Below are positions 15,882 through 26,810 of a DNA stretch of 64,000 nucleotides, piece after piece. The stretch comes from Gordonia hankookensis (GTDB lineage Bacteria; Actinomycetota; Actinomycetes; Mycobacteriales; Mycobacteriaceae), in contig NZ_JACWMS010000002.1 in the NCBI RefSeq assembly GCF_014673215.1, forward strand, positions 496,001-560,000, read 5' to 3'. Every line of letters starts with the position of its first letter. Position 1 is the first letter of the stretch. Below the pieces are notes generated by a model. The model searched no databases and had not been told where the DNA came from. It was given only the letters and a program-made list of their open reading frames with translations. Both the position numbers and the translations under genes were made by a program.

Positions 15882-18800
15882 CTAGCCCTCGAGGGCTCCC
15901 GCCAACGCGACCACCGATCGCTCCCACATCGCCGTCAGCTCCCCGACCTCGCCGGCGGTCAGCACGGTGTCGCCGTAGCGCCAGTTGGTCACCAACTGCG
16001 GACCGTGGTCGGTCGCCCGGATCACCGCCACCACGTCGAGCGCATACCGCAACGGCAGATCCGGTTCCGGGTCCGTCGGCAAGTGCTCGTTGACGTCGAG
16101 ATCAGTGATGGGCGACCACGGCTGCCACTGCGTGTCCGGCGTGTGCAGATCGAAACGACCGAGATAGTTGAACTCGATCTGCGGCATCGGCGCCTGCAAC
16201 CCCGGAATTCGGGAAAGATACTTGAGGACACCGAAATCCACTCCGCCGCTCGGGATCTCCGCGACCTGACGGGCAACCTCGTCCAACAGCTTCCGCCCGA
16301 CGTCCGGTTCGGCGAGCACGTCGTCGGCACCGACCGACCGACCGACACCGAGGCGCACCGGGAAGACACTCGTGAACCAGCCCAGCGTGCGCGACGTGTC
16401 GACGCCGGCACCGCCCAGATGGTCCTCTCGGCCGTGCCCCTCGAGCGCGATGTAGGCGCCACCCGTCGCGTCCTGGCCTCGCTGCACCCGCCAGCCTGCG
16501 ACGGTGAGAGTGAGCGCGGCGAGCAGGAACTCGCGCACGCCGACGGTACGGTCCGCCGCCTTCAGGATCGTCGCGGTGACGTCGATGTCGGTGGTGGTCA
16601 CCGCCGACCGCAGAGAGGCCCAGGTGTCCGCGGTCGGATCGACCTGCCGGGCCCCGACGGCCGGATCGGGTCCGGCGACCTGGGTGGTCCAATAGTCCTG
16701 CTGTGCCAACACATCCGGATTGTCCGCGCGTCCCTCGACGAAGCGGCACCACGCACGGTAATCGGTGTGTTCCTCCGGGAGGGCGGGGATCGTCGACGAG
16801 TCGTCGGCGCCGTCGAGCGTCGAGCCTGCCCGCGCGAGGTCCGCGAAGAGCACCTGCCAACTGACCGCGTCGACGGCGAGGTGGTGGATGGCGAGGAGCA
16901 GGATGTCGGCGGAGGAACCCTCGGAGTCGTTGCGGCGCATTCGCACTGCCGACACCATCCGGCCCGAGTCGGGGTCGATGCGGTCGTTCGCCGCACGCGC
17001 GGCGGCGGTGATGCTGCCGGCGAGGTCCTCGGCGTCACGGACGAACAGCACCGACGCGGCGTCGACCGTGCCGCGGTCGCGGGTGATCAACCCGTCCTCG
17101 GTGACGATCGAGCGGAGCATGTCGTGGGCGTCGATCGTGGCCTGCAGGACCGCGATCAGCCCATCGTCGGACACCTCGGCCGGTAGCGCGAACAGCACGG
17201 TCTGGGTGAACCGACGGTGATTGCCGTACTCGTACATCCACTCGACGACCGGCAGTGCGGGTACGAGACCTGGACCGGCCGAGAAGGATTCGTCCTCCTC
17301 GGCGTTGTCGATCGCGTCGGCGAGGTCGAGCACCGTCGGGCATGACAGCACCATCCGGGGTGTCACGGTGAGGTCGTGTCCGCGCAGCGCGTTCACGGCG
17401 GCCATGGCGACGATGCTGTCGAGGCCGAGGTCGAAGAAGTCCTCGTCCGGACCCGGTGCGGTCCCAAGGACGTCGGCGATCACACCGGCGACGATCGTGG
17501 CGGTCGGTGTGAGGTCGACGTCGTCGGCAGTGGCGCGTGCCTGCAGTGCGGCGGCGGCCGATTCGGCGAGGACGATGGCGTCCACCTTGCCGTTGCTGTT
17601 CATCGGCAGCACCGGCACGCCGACGACCCGCGACGGCACCATGTGCGCGGGGAGCGCTTTCGCGACGTGGGCGCGGACGGCACGGGCGTCGACGTCGTCT
17701 CCGGCGGCGAACCCGACCAGTGCCGGCCCGGCGGCCCGGTCGACGACGACGACGGCGGCCGCGGCCACACCGTCGGCGCGTCGGATCGCGGCCTCCACCT
17801 CACCGGTCTCGATGCGGTATCCGCGGATCTTCACCTGATCGTCGCTGCGGCCGACGAACAGGATGTTCCCGGCCGCATTGCGACGCACCAGATCTCCGGT
17901 GCGATACATCCGCTCGTGGGGGCGGAACGGGTCGGCGACGAATCGCGTACTCGTCATCGCCGGCTTGCGTTGGTAGCCACGGGTCACCTGGGCGCCCGAC
18001 AGGTACAGCTCGCCGGCGACACCGGTCGGTGTCGGGCGGAGTCGGGAATCGAGGACGTAGGCGCTCATCCGGTCGGTCGGCGTACCGATGGTGGGTACCG
18101 CCGAATCCGCGACCCGCGCGACGACCGCCTCGACGGTTGTCTCGGTGGGCCCATAGCAGTTGTGGACGACGGTGTCCGGCAACGCCGACAGCCGGCCCCA
18201 CAGGGCGGGACCGATCGCCTCCCCGCCCAGGGCCAGCACCGACAGGTGACCTCCGGCCGGCGCCGCGCCGTCCGCGGCATAGCCGCCGACGAGACCGGCC
18301 GCGGCCAGCTGTCCGAACATGGACGGCGTGGTGTCGATCATGTCGATCGCGTGCCGGGCCAGATCCGCGACGAGCCGGCCTGCGTCGCGCATCTCGTCCT
18401 CACCGAACAGGTGGATCGCGTGGCCGTCGAGTAGCCCGGCCAGCGGTTGCCACGAGGCGTCGAAGCTGAACGTCCAGGCGTGCGCGATCCGCAACGGACG
18501 GCCCAGCCGGGCACGTGCGGGGGCGAGCATGTGGTCGCGGTGGTCGCGGCAGTAGCTCATCAGGGCGGCGTGTGTTCCGATGACGCCCTTGGGTTCTCCG
18601 GTCGATCCCGACGTGAAGATCAGGTAGGCGGCGCTCGCCGGACTGATCGCCGGTTCGGCGGTCAGAGCAGGCGACGCCGCTCGCGCGGCGATACGGTTGG
18701 CCGTCTCCGGGTCGTCCGGGACGACGAGCACGCTGTCGGCGAACCGGCCGGCGTGCGCCCGGTCGGTCACCACCACGGCTGCGCCGGACTGATCGAGGAG

Positions 18801-20453
18801 GTTCGCGATCCGGGTGTCGGGGAAGGCCAGGTCGATGGGCACATATGCCCCGCCCGCGAGCATCGTCGCGAGGATGGCGACCACGGAACCGGTCGACCGC
18901 GGCAATGCCACGGCGACAACGGTTTCGGGTTCAATCCCGTGGTCGCGTAACTCGGCGGCGAGTTGGCTCGCGTGGCTGAAGAGCTCGCCGTAGGTGATCG
19001 ATTCGTCGTCGGTCACCAGCGCCGGTGCCGTCGGGGTGCGCTCACACTGCCGGACGAAGGCCTCGACGACGGTCGCGGGCAGGTCGGCGGGTGCGTCGTG
19101 GTCGGTCTGCTCGAGCGCGGCGCGCTCGGCGGGCAGCAGCACGTCGAGGTGGTCGACGTCAGTGTCCGCAGCATCGGGTAGCGCACGCAGCACCGCGAGG
19201 ATGCGTTCCGCGACGTCGGCGGCGTCGATCTCGCCCAGCGCATCGTCGATCGACTCGGTGATCACGATCAGCTCGCCGTCGAGCAGGTAGGCGACCACCG
19301 TCAGCGGATAGTGCGCAAGACTCTCCATGGCGAGCGGCAGGAACCGGGTGCCGTCGGCCGCGGTCACGGGTTCGGTAGCCGCACCGATGGGCGCGTTCTC
19401 GAAGATGAACAGGGTGTCGAAGAGCGTGGCGTGTCCCGCCGACCGCTGGATCTCCGACAGGCCCAGATGTCCCTGGTCGCGCATCGACGCCGAGTCCCGT
19501 TGCAGCGCAGCGCACACCGCGGCGACGGTCGTCGGCCGGCCATCGTCGGTACCGGACAGACGGACACGTGAGGGCACGGTGTTGATGAAGAGGCCGATCA
19601 TCTCGTCGGCCCCGGCGAGTCCCTGCGGGCGTCCCGAGATGGTGGTGCCGAATACGACGTCGGTCCGGTCCGTGAGCCGCGACAGCACCACTGCCCACGC
19701 GAACTGGGTGACCGTGTTGGCGGTGAGTCCCGACGACCGCGCCCACGACACCAATCGTTCGGTATCCGCGACGGACAGGCGGTGCCGGGTCCGGACGGGC
19801 TCGGTGACCGGCACCGTGGGTGCCGCGATCATGAGTGGTTCGACGCCGTCGAGGTGCTCGCGCCACGACGCCCGGGCCGCCTCGACGTCCTGCGCAGCGA
19901 GCCAGGCGATGTAGTTGCGGTACGGGCGAACCGGCGGTAGCGACGCCGCTGAACCGTCGGCCGAGTAGATCGCGAGAATCTCGCCGAAGAACAGCGCGAT
20001 CGCCCAGCCGTCCATCAGGATGTGGTGCGCGGTCACCAGCAGCCGGGAGCGTTCCCCGGGCAGGTCGATCAGCTTCACCCGCAACGACGGTCCACGCCGA
20101 AGGTCGAAACGGTCGGCGCGCTCGGCGGCCGCGATGTCGTCGAAGTCGGTTGCGGTGGCCGAGAGTTCCTCCCACGGCACGTCGACATGCGACGGCACGA
20201 TCTGCACCGGCTTCGGGAGATCCTTGTCCCACAGCGAGACCCGCAGGTTGGGGTGCCGCTCCATGATCACATCCACACTGCGGCGCAAGATCTGCCGGTC
20301 CAATGGGCCGGTGATCTCCACGACGAACTGCATCGAGTACAGGTCGATCCCGTCGCCCGACATCTCGGACAGTGCGAACAGGCCTTCCTGCAGCGGGCTC
20401 AGCGCCAGGACGTCCTCGATCTCCGGGGCGGCGCTCACCTCTGGGACTTCCAT
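15882..20453 (-). CDS. mbtF: Mycobactin-type NRPS MbtF (C-A-PCP-E)
   Basis: 1523-residue synthetase. Order: condensation (start LSPLQEGLF at ~17; HHILMDGW ~142), adenylation ([11 protein letters not shown] ~611; YGPTE ~760), carrier (LGLDSIVAM ~1010) and a C-terminal epimerase-like domain ([10 protein letters not shown] ~1189; NYLGRFD ~1430). The inferred specificity residues D-A-Q-D-L-L-C-V-E include two acids (278, 331), which fits a basic side chain such as (hydroxy)lysine. In mycobactin synthesis MbtF adds the last lysine, which becomes the cyclic hydroxamate. No thioesterase. I start at the ATG at 20453, which overlaps the mbtE stop by 19 bp; the open frame extends further upstream inside mbtE and should not be used. 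M. tuberculosis MbtF is similar in size (about 1460). Confidence 0.88.
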   Translation of the reverse strand: MEVPEVSAAPEIEDVLALSPLQEGLFALSEMSGDGIDLYSMQFVVEITGPLDRQILRRSVDVIMERHPNLRVSLWDKDLPKPVQIVPSHVDVPWEELSATATDFDDIAAAERADRFDLRRGPSLRVKLIDLPGERSRLLVTAHHILMDGWAIALFFGEILAIYSADGSAASLPPVRPYRNYIAWLAAQDVEAARASWREHLDGVEPLMIAAPTVPVTEPVRTRHRLSVADTERLVSWARSSGLTANTVTQFAWAVVLSRLTDRTDVVFGTTISGRPQGLAGADEMIGLFINTVPSRVRLSGTDDGRPTTVAAVCAALQRDSASMRDQGHLGLSEIQRSAGHATLFDTLFIFENAPIGAATEPVTAADGTRFLPLAMESLAHYPLTVVAYLLDGELIVITESIDDALGEIDAADVAERILAVLRALPDAADTDVDHLDVLLPAERAALEQTDHDAPADLPATVVEAFVRQCERTPTAPALVTDDESITYGELFSHASQLAAELRDHGIEPETVVAVALPRSTGSVVAILATMLAGGAYVPIDLAFPDTRIANLLDQSGAAVVVTDRAHAGRFADSVLVVPDDPETANRIAARAASPALTAEPAISPASAAYLIFTSGSTGEPKGVIGTHAALMSYCRDHRDHMLAPARARLGRPLRIAHAWTFSFDASWQPLAGLLDGHAIHLFGEDEMRDAGRLVADLARHAIDMIDTTPSMFGQLAAAGLVGGYAADGAAPAGGHLSVLALGGEAIGPALWGRLSALPDTVVHNCYGPTETTVEAVVARVADSAVPTIGTPTDRMSAYVLDSRLRPTPTGVAGELYLSGAQVTRGYQRKPAMTSTRFVADPFRPHERMYRTGDLVRRNAAGNILFVGRSDDQVKIRGYRIETGEVEAAIRRADGVAAAAVVVVDRAAGPALVGFAAGDDVDARAVRAHVAKALPAHMVPSRVVGVPVLPMNSNGKVDAIVLAESAAAALQARATADDVDLTPTATIVAGVIADVLGTAPGPDEDFFDLGLDSIVAMAAVNALRGHDLTVTPRMVLSCPTVLDLADAIDNAEEDESFSAGPGLVPALPVVEWMYEYGNHRRFTQTVLFALPAEVSDDGLIAVLQATIDAHDMLRSIVTEDGLITRDRGTVDAASVLFVRDAEDLAGSITAAARAANDRIDPDSGRMVSAVRMRRNDSEGSSADILLLAIHHLAVDAVSWQVLFADLARAGSTLDGADDSSTIPALPEEHTDYRAWCRFVEGRADNPDVLAQQDYWTTQVAGPDPAVGARQVDPTADTWASLRSAVTTTDIDVTATILKAADRTVGVREFLLAALTLTVAGWRVQRGQDATGGAYIALEGHGREDHLGGAGVDTSRTLGWFTSVFPVRLGVGRSVGADDVLAEPDVGRKLLDEVARQVAEIPSGGVDFGVLKYLSRIPGLQAPMPQIEFNYLGRFDLHTPDTQWQPWSPITDLDVNEHLPTDPEPDLPLRYALDVVAVIRATDHGPQLVTNWRYGDTVLTAGEVGELTAMWERSVVALAGALEG

Positions 20454-23400
20454 GCCGCCCCGAGCGATTGCAACATGTCCTCGCTCAGGCCGGATGCACT
20501 CATCGGCGCCGCCTCCGCGTCGTCGACGCCGCCACCGGTGGTGTCCTGCGCCTCGACGGCATCGACCGCCGCCGCGAGTTCGGCGATCGTGTAGTGGTCG
20601 AAGATCTGCTGAGGCGCCAGCGGCAATCCCTCGGCCGCCGCACGGGCAGACCATTGGATCGAGATGACGCTGTCCCCACCGACGGCGAAGAAGTTGTCGT
20701 CGCGGCCCAGACCGTCGACGCCGAGCAGGTCGGTGAGGATGCCGATCAGTCGTTCCTCGGTCGGTGTCTCCGCACCACCCCCGGCCGTCTGCGCCATCGC
20801 CACCACCGCGGGCGCAACCTGCCCGTACGGATCGGTGAGACGAGAGCCCGGGGACAGGGCCGCAAGCGATTCGGCCAGCGACGAACCGGCCCCCGCCTCG
20901 GTGACGACCCATTCTCGGACCGACCCGAGGTCGGTGGACCCCGTGTGTTGCAACGCAGCAAGCGTCCGCGGCGCCGCGTGTACACGGCGTGGACGTTCGG
21001 CGACGATCAGACGCGCGAGTGCGGCCGGGTCGTCGCCGTGCCGGTCGGCCGTGAGTACACCAGGAAGGTCAGGCAGGGCGATCGCCGTCAGGGCGGTGTC
21101 GGGCTCGGCGCCGAAGGATTCGAGCATCGCCGCGAAGGCCGCCGCGATCCCGTCGATGGTCTCCTGATCGTAGAGATCCGCGCTGCCGACCACGCGTCCC
21201 TCGAGCCCCCCGTCCTCGGTGACCGTCAGGATCGCGTTGAGGTCGAGGAACGACGTGTCCTGCTCCACCGACAACAACGTCACGGTCGTCGCGCCGTCGT
21301 CGTCCAGCGGTCGTCCCCAGTCGTTCTGATCTCGATCGCGGAAGTGGATCATGCTCTGGAACAGTGGGTTCCGCGATCGTGTGCGGCGTGGGTTGATCGC
21401 CTCGACCAGCCGCTCGATCGGCACATCCTGGTGTGCGAAGGCGTCGAGCACCACATCCCGGCTGCGACCGATCAGTTCCCTCACGGTGGGGGTGCCGTCG
21501 GTGCGGGTGCGCAACACCACCATGTTCGCGTAGAGGCCGATCAGGTCGTCGGAACCCGGATCGACGCGGCCTGCGACGGGTGTTCCCACCGCGATGTCGT
21601 CGCCACCACCGAGCCGGCTCAACAGCCCGGTGAGCGCAGCGGTCACGGTCATGAACTCGGTCGCGCCGGCGGCGTCGGCCACCCGCCGGAGACGCTGCCG
21701 AGCCTCCGGCGTGACCGACAAGTCGGCCAGCACACCGGCTTTGGTGAGGGCCTGCGGACGTGGCCGGTCGGGCGAGACCGTGATCTCGTCCGGCTGACCG
21801 GCCAGCGCAGTGCGCCAGTGCTCGATCTGCCTGCGCCCGAAATCTGCTGGGCCGTCCACCCCCTCGGGGGTGCCGGTCCCGACCGGGAACACCTGATGCT
21901 GCCACAGGGCATAGTCGGTGTAGGTCAGCGTCGGCGCTACGAGCTCCGGTTGTGCGCCCGCCGCGCGCGCACGATATGCGGCCACGAGATCGGAGATCAG
22001 CACATCGGTCGACCAGTGGTCGATGACCATGTGGTGGATGATCAGCGACAGGACCTGCGTCGTCTCGTTCTCCCGCAACAACGTCGGCGTCAACAGCGGA
22101 CCCGCCGCGAGATCGAACACGTGCTCACGCGCGGCCACCAGCGCCGCATCGCGCTCCTCGGCGCCGCCGACGGTGACAACCGGCAGATCGATCTCCGGCC
22201 GCTCACCCACCCGGGCCGTGGGCAGCCCGTCGCGCTCCACGAAGGTCGTCCGCAACGACTCGTGTCGGTCGACCACGTCGCACAGCGCGGCTCCGAGCGC
22301 ATCGACATCGAGGGGACCGTCGATGCGGAGGGCGAGCGGGATGTTCCCCGCGGCTCCCGGCCCCTCGAACCGATGCTGGAACCACATGGCCAGCTGTGAG
22401 AACGACAGTGGGACGGCTTCGGGGCGCTCGACGTGCTCCAGCGGCGGCCGACCGATGCTGACCGACGACGTCGCGCCACCCGTCGATGGCAGGTCTGCTC
22501 CCACTTCGTCGAGATCCCCGAGCTCGTCGAGGTCGATGCCGAACTCTTCGCGTACTGCGGTGTTCACCGCCGCGGCCAGCCCCTCCACCGTCGGGTTGTC
22601 CAGCGGAAGACGGACATCCACATCGATGCCGAATTCGGTGACCAGGGTCGTCACCAGCCGCGCCGCCAGCAACGAATGGCCGCCGAGGTCGAAGAACGAG
22701 GACCCTGCCGTGATGTCGTCCCGTCCGAAGAGCTCGGCATAGACCGCCGCCACACGACGCTCCGTCGGCGTGCGCGGTGCTCGATCGGATCGCACGACGG
22801 CGGTGATGACGGGCAGCGCGCCACGGTCGAGTTTCCCGTGTGTGGTCAGCGGGATCTCGTCGATCACCGCGAGCGCTGCGGGCACCAGATGATCCGGCAC
22901 GGCGGAGCGGGCGTGACGGAGGACGTCGTCCAGGTCGATCGCGCTCCCGGCATGCTCCTGCGGGATCACATAGCCGAGCAGGCGTGCGCCGGAATCGGCG
23001 GCATCGACGACCGCAACCGCATGCGCGACATCCGGGTGATCCACGAGCGCCGCCTCGACCTCACCGAGTTCGATCCGATAGCCGCGCACCTTCACCTGCT
23101 CATCGGCGCGTCCTACGAATTCCAGATCTCCGTTGCCGTTGCGCCGGGCGAGATCGCCGGTGCGATAGAGCCGTCCACCCCGGCCGAACGGGTCGGCGAC
23201 GAATCGCGACGCGGTCAGCGAGCCCCGTCCGAGGTATCCGCGCGCGAGTTGCGAGCCGCCCAGGTAGATCTCACCCACCACACCGTCGGGCACGAGGTGC
23301 AGACCGGCATCGAGCAGATAGCTCGTCACATTGGTGTTCGGCGTGCCGATCGGCACGATCGAGCTGCCCTGTGGCCCGTCCACCGGGTAGTGCGTGGCGG

Positions 23401-25744
23401 CGACGACCGCCTCGGTCGGCCCGTAGTTGTTGGACAGCGCCGCGTCGAATGTGGTGGTGAAGGAGTCGGCGACCTCGCCGGAGAACGCCTCACCACCGAC
23501 CGGCACCGTTCGCAGCATCGTCCACTGCTTGACCTCGGGCACCATCAGCAGCGTCGACAGCAGGGTCGGCACCATGTGCATCACGGTCACGCGTTGCCGC
23601 ACCAGAAGATCGGCCATGTACGAGATATCCTGCACCGCACGTGGTTTGGGAATCACCAACGTTGCTCCGACCGCCAGGGTGCAGAACACCTCGAACATCG
23701 ACGCATCGAAGCTCACCGACGACGTCTGCACCAGCCGGTCATCCGGTGAGAGCACCTCGCCTGCACCAAAACCGATCAGATGATCGGCGATTGCCTTGTG
23801 CGCCACAGGAACCCCCTTGGGGGTACCCGTGGAGCCGGAGGTGTAGATGACGTACGCGAGATTGTCCGGCCGCAGCGGGGTCCGACGAATCCCGTCGTCC
23901 GGTGCGTCCGTGGGGCACTCGGCGGCTTCGGTCTCGGCAGCGGCCAGCGCGTCAGCGTCGAGGACAAGACGTGGCGCGGCGTCGTCGACGAGGAACTGCG
24001 TGCGATCGCTGGGGTAATCCGGGTCGATCGGCAGGTAGGCGGCCCCAGCCTTGAGTACGGCCAGCGCCGCCACCACGAATCCCACCGACCCGCCGAGACG
24101 CAGACCGACCAGGTCCTCGGTCTCGACGCCCGATGCGAGCATCCAGTGGGCCAACCGATTCGATCGTTCGTCGAGCTGTCGGTAGGTCAGCACCACGTCA
24201 TCGGAGACCACCGCCTCGTGGTCGGCGCGAGCCAGCACCGCAGCAGCGAACAGCTCCACGACCGTGGTGTCCGCAACGTTTGCGCGACGCCCGGTCGATG
24301 CCTCCAACACGCGGGCGAACGCGGCGGGGTCGAGTATCTCCAGGTCACGGATCGGCCGGTCCGGTGCCGCGAGGGCCTGGTCCAGCAGGTGGACATAGGC
24401 GTCGGCGATCCCCGCCGCGACGTCGTCGGCGAACAGGGCCGCGTCGTACTGCAGCTCGATCTGCGACTGCTCACCGGTGATGACCGCGAACTCGAGCGGC
24501 AGCTGGGCGTTCGGGGTGCCGAGCTCGTCGAGGTAGGTCGAGGTGATGCCGTCGAGGGCGAGACCACTCGCCTGACGGCGAGTACTCAGGCTCACCGACA
24601 CGAGTTGTGCCAGACCGTCACCGCCGGCCCCGCGGTCCGGGTTGAGCGCTCCGACCACGGCATCCACCGGCGCGTTCTGGTGCGCGAAGCCGGTGACGAG
24701 ACGCTCACCCGCGGCCGCCGTCAGAGCGGCCAGCGAGTCGGTCGGCGCGAGGCGGGTCCGGGTCAGAATGGTGTTGCCGAAGTACCCGATCAGGTCCGCG
24801 GCGTCACCGGGACGATGGGTGACCGGCACCGCGACGGTGAAATCGGTCGCCCCGGTGGTCCGGTGGATCAGCGCATCGGTGACCGCGGCGTGCACCGTGA
24901 ACGGGCTCACCGACGACGCTCGGGCGAAATCCTCCACCCGGCGTCCCAGGTCGGCCGGTAGCGCCCGGGTCACACGTCCGCTCGCCCGTTCCACACGGGC
25001 GGGATGCGTACCGACCGGGAGGGCGAGGGGCTCCGGCGTCGGGGTCATCTGGTCGCGCCAGTAGCGCAGATCGTCGGCCACCGACTCGGGGTCGGTGGGT
25101 GGAAGGTCCACATACTGTCGTGCGAGCGCCGGCCGTGTCGACGACCCGGCGGCTGCGTGGTAGGCCGAGTTCACCTCGTCGAACAGGACGGACCAGGATT
25201 CGTCGTCCCAGCAGATGTGATGCACGGTGAGCATCACGATGTGCTCGTCGTCCGCGAGGCGGGCCAGCAGCAACCTGATGGGGAACTGCGACGTGAGGTC
25301 GAAGGCCGTTCCGAACTCACGCCGCGCGAGGACCTGCAGACGCCGGTCGCGGGCCCGTCCGGTCAGTTCGGCGAGGTCGACCTCCTGCCACGGCATGGCA
25401 CCGGGCGCGTGATGACGTACCACGGGCTCACCGTCGTGCCCCAGTTCGTAAGTGGAGCGCAGCGTTTCGTGCCGGGCGACCACGCCGTCGAACGCCGCGC
25501 GCAGACGCCCGGCATCCAACGGACCGTCGAGGCGATACGCGACACCGACGTTCAGCGATGTATCGGACGGATCGCGGTGGGACACGAACCAGAGTCGACG
25601 TTGGGCGGACGCCAACGGGGAGGTCGACCCCGCCGGCCGGGCCGGAAGGGCGACAGGTCCCCCGCCGGAGTCCCGCCCGAGTCCGTCGGCCGCGAGTCGC
25701 TGTCGCAGCAACTCTTTCTTTCGCTGCAAGAGGTCGTCAGCCAT
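20435..25744 (-). CDS. mbtE: Mycobactin-type NRPS MbtE (C-A-PCP-C-[A relic]-PCP)
   Basis: 1769-residue synthetase. Order: N-terminal basic helix ([12 protein letters not shown]), condensation (HHICWDDES ~173), adenylation ([11 protein letters not shown] ~635; YGPTE ~780), carrier ([10 protein letters not shown] ~1020), second condensation (HHMVIDHWS ~1236), an ~80-residue piece resembling the A4-A5 part of an adenylation domain (~1565-1645, with YGQVAP in place of YGPTE), and a second carrier ([10 protein letters not shown] ~1688). The first A-domain code reads D-A-F-H-V-V-N-V-A and gives no clear substrate; lysine is expected from the MbtE role. The two carriers may hold the lysine and the MbtC/MbtD acyl chain. 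An iron box lies 10 bp upstream of the ATG. Confidence 0.86.
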   Translation of the reverse strand: MADDLLQRKKELLRQRLAADGLGRDSGGGPVALPARPAGSTSPLASAQRRLWFVSHRDPSDTSLNVGVAYRLDGPLDAGRLRAAFDGVVARHETLRSTYELGHDGEPVVRHHAPGAMPWQEVDLAELTGRARDRRLQVLARREFGTAFDLTSQFPIRLLLARLADDEHIVMLTVHHICWDDESWSVLFDEVNSAYHAAAGSSTRPALARQYVDLPPTDPESVADDLRYWRDQMTPTPEPLALPVGTHPARVERASGRVTRALPADLGRRVEDFARASSVSPFTVHAAVTDALIHRTTGATDFTVAVPVTHRPGDAADLIGYFGNTILTRTRLAPTDSLAALTAAAGERLVTGFAHQNAPVDAVVGALNPDRGAGGDGLAQLVSVSLSTRRQASGLALDGITSTYLDELGTPNAQLPLEFAVITGEQSQIELQYDAALFADDVAAGIADAYVHLLDQALAAPDRPIRDLEILDPAAFARVLEASTGRRANVADTTVVELFAAAVLARADHEAVVSDDVVLTYRQLDERSNRLAHWMLASGVETEDLVGLRLGGSVGFVVAALAVLKAGAAYLPIDPDYPSDRTQFLVDDAAPRLVLDADALAAAETEAAECPTDAPDDGIRRTPLRPDNLAYVIYTSGSTGTPKGVPVAHKAIADHLIGFGAGEVLSPDDRLVQTSSVSFDASMFEVFCTLAVGATLVIPKPRAVQDISYMADLLVRQRVTVMHMVPTLLSTLLMVPEVKQWTMLRTVPVGGEAFSGEVADSFTTTFDAALSNNYGPTEAVVAATHYPVDGPQGSSIVPIGTPNTNVTSYLLDAGLHLVPDGVVGEIYLGGSQLARGYLGRGSLTASRFVADPFGRGGRLYRTGDLARRNGNGDLEFVGRADEQVKVRGYRIELGEVEAALVDHPDVAHAVAVVDAADSGARLLGYVIPQEHAGSAIDLDDVLRHARSAVPDHLVPAALAVIDEIPLTTHGKLDRGALPVITAVVRSDRAPRTPTERRVAAVYAELFGRDDITAGSSFFDLGGHSLLAARLVTTLVTEFGIDVDVRLPLDNPTVEGLAAAVNTAVREEFGIDLDELGDLDEVGADLPSTGGATSSVSIGRPPLEHVERPEAVPLSFSQLAMWFQHRFEGPGAAGNIPLALRIDGPLDVDALGAALCDVVDRHESLRTTFVERDGLPTARVGERPEIDLPVVTVGGAEERDAALVAAREHVFDLAAGPLLTPTLLRENETTQVLSLIIHHMVIDHWSTDVLISDLVAAYRARAAGAQPELVAPTLTYTDYALWQHQVFPVGTGTPEGVDGPADFGRRQIEHWRTALAGQPDEITVSPDRPRPQALTKAGVLADLSVTPEARQRLRRVADAAGATEFMTVTAALTGLLSRLGGGDDIAVGTPVAGRVDPGSDDLIGLYANMVVLRTRTDGTPTVRELIGRSRDVVLDAFAHQDVPIERLVEAINPRRTRSRNPLFQSMIHFRDRDQNDWGRPLDDDGATTVTLLSVEQDTSFLDLNAILTVTEDGGLEGRVVGSADLYDQETIDGIAAAFAAMLESFGAEPDTALTAIALPDLPGVLTADRHGDDPAALARLIVAERPRRVHAAPRTLAALQHTGSTDLGSVREWVVTEAGAGSSLAESLAALSPGSRLTDPYGQVAPAVVAMAQTAGGGAETPTEERLIGILTDLLGVDGLGRDDNFFAVGGDSVISIQWSARAAAEGLPLAPQQIFDHYTIAELAAAVDAVEAQDTTGGGVDDAEAAPMSASGLSEDMLQSLGAAWKSQR

Positions 25745-25753
25745 GCCGCTCAG

Positions 25754-25772
25754 TTTACATAGGCAACCCTAA
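25754..25772. promoter_or_regulatory. Iron box upstream of mbtE
   Basis: TTTACATAGGCAACCCTAA matches the IdeR/DtxR consensus at 13 of 19 positions (core ATAGGC and CCTAA intact). Located 10 bp upstream of the mbtE ATG, in the 71-bp gap behind the MTB12-like gene. Confidence 0.5.
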
Positions 25773-25815
25773 CCCGGGTGCCTCGGCCTGCTGATCGGAC
25801 GAGACGGCACCCGAG

Positions 25816-26748
25816 TCAGAGCGAGCAGGGAATACCGCCGTAGGCGCCGAGGTCACAGATCGAGCGGTTGGACAGCTTCCACTGCCCGCCCTGCCATACC
25901 CAGTAGAGCGGCATGCGCGCGGGTTGCCAACCGGGAGAACGGAGTTCGAGAGTCGCTTTCATCGTGTTGCCGGTGACGGTCACCGGCCCCGTGATGCGGT
26001 AGGTCATGCCCATCGGGCGGAACCGCTGCAGCAGCGTCGCGATGGGTTGCGCCTGACGGACCGCTTTCGCTCCGCCCTCGAGACGCTGCGCCTTCGCGGC
26101 CGTCGAGCCGTTGCCGGTCAGGGTGTCGAGATCGTTCTGCAACTGCGCCGGGGACTTCGCCGGATGTGCAGACTGCTGCCGGGCCGGCGCCTGGGCAGCG
26201 GGGGCCTGCGGGACGGCCTGCGGTGCCGCCTGCGGCGCGGCGCCGGGCAGCATCCCGCCGCCTGACGCACCTCCCCCGGCAGGCAGATCCGCGCTGCTGC
26301 CCTCGCCCGCCGGAGCGGCGGCCGCACCCGGAGCGGCTCCTTGCGCCGGGGCCTGGGGATTCGCCGCGGCCGCCGGTGGTGCCGCCGCGCCCTGCGGCGC
26401 AGCGCTCTGTGCCGAGCCGAGGTTGACGACCGTCGGCTGGGCGCCACCGGCCGCGTCGCCGTTGCGGCCGATGTCCGATACCAGCAGCCCCACCACGCCG
26501 ATCGTCACGACCACGGCGGAGATGATCGCGGAGATGCCGCCGGCCATCATCACCGTCGGCCAGTTGACCCCGCCGCCCCCACTGCCGCCGCCATCGGCGG
26601 CGTCACCTGCGGTGTCACCTGCGGTGTCGCCGAGATCGGCGCCGTCAGCTGCCGAATATGCCTGTGGGCCGATGGGCCCGGTATCGGTGTCGTCGTAACC
26701 TGACGGCATCTGTGTGTGCGTTCCCGTTGATTCGTAGTCGGTCGCCAT
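25816..26748 (-). CDS. Membrane-anchored MTB12/CFP-2-like protein
   Basis: 310 residues with no enzymatic motif. A cytoplasmic Asp/Gly-rich N-terminus (~75 residues), one membrane helix (TVMMAGGISAIISAVVVTIG and on, ~80-105), a long Pro/Ala/Gln/Gly linker (~115-205), then a folded C-terminal domain (~205-310: SPAQLQNDLDTLTGNGS, KAQRLEGGAKAV, WQGGQWKLSNRSICDLGAYGG). The end domain follows the pattern of the mycobacterial low-molecular-weight antigen MTB12 (CFP-2): an LQNxLxxL start, a LEGG turn and a GGQWKLS strand. It would face outside. It sits between mbtD and mbtE with its own iron box, so it probably serves siderophore handling or export in the envelope. This is inferred from position only. 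Confidence 0.72.
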   Translation of the reverse strand: MATDYESTGTHTQMPSGYDDTDTGPIGPQAYSAADGADLGDTAGDTAGDAADGGGSGGGGVNWPTVMMAGGISAIISAVVVTIGVVGLLVSDIGRNGDAAGGAQPTVVNLGSAQSAAPQGAAAPPAAAANPQAPAQGAAPGAAAAPAGEGSSADLPAGGGASGGGMLPGAAPQAAPQAVPQAPAAQAPARQQSAHPAKSPAQLQNDLDTLTGNGSTAAKAQRLEGGAKAVRQAQPIATLLQRFRPMGMTYRITGPVTVTGNTMKATLELRSPGWQPARMPLYWVWQGGQWKLSNRSICDLGAYGGIPCSL

Positions 26749-26769
26749 GAGACCACTTCCCCTTATTAG

Positions 26770-26788
26770 GCCGATTAGCCTGACCTTA
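26770..26788. promoter_or_regulatory. Iron box upstream of MTB12-like gene
   Basis: On the plus strand GCCGATTAGCCTGACCTTA matches the reverse-complement consensus TTAGGTTAGCCTAACCTAA at 13 of 19 positions, with TTAGCCT intact. It lies in the 62-bp gap between the mbtD stop and this gene's ATG, so the gene can be transcribed separately from mbtD. Confidence 0.52.
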
Positions 26789-26810
26789 CTTGACGGATGG
26801 TGCGGCGCAC

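Noticed and set aside
15810..17186. Long plus-strand open frame (458 codons) opposite mbtF
   Set aside because: It is antisense to a well-supported NRPS domain, has repetitive Arg/Gly/His/Val-rich composition typical of high-GC mirror frames and no known motif.
20454..20912. Upstream extension of the mbtF frame
   Set aside because: These codons lie inside the mbtE carrier region and translate to Arg/Gly-rich sequence without similarity; the condensation domain begins just after the ATG at 20453.
20372..22399. Plus-strand open frame of 675 codons opposite mbtE/mbtF
   Set aside because: It crosses the mbtE-mbtF junction antisense, its composition is that of a mirror frame and no domain was recognised.
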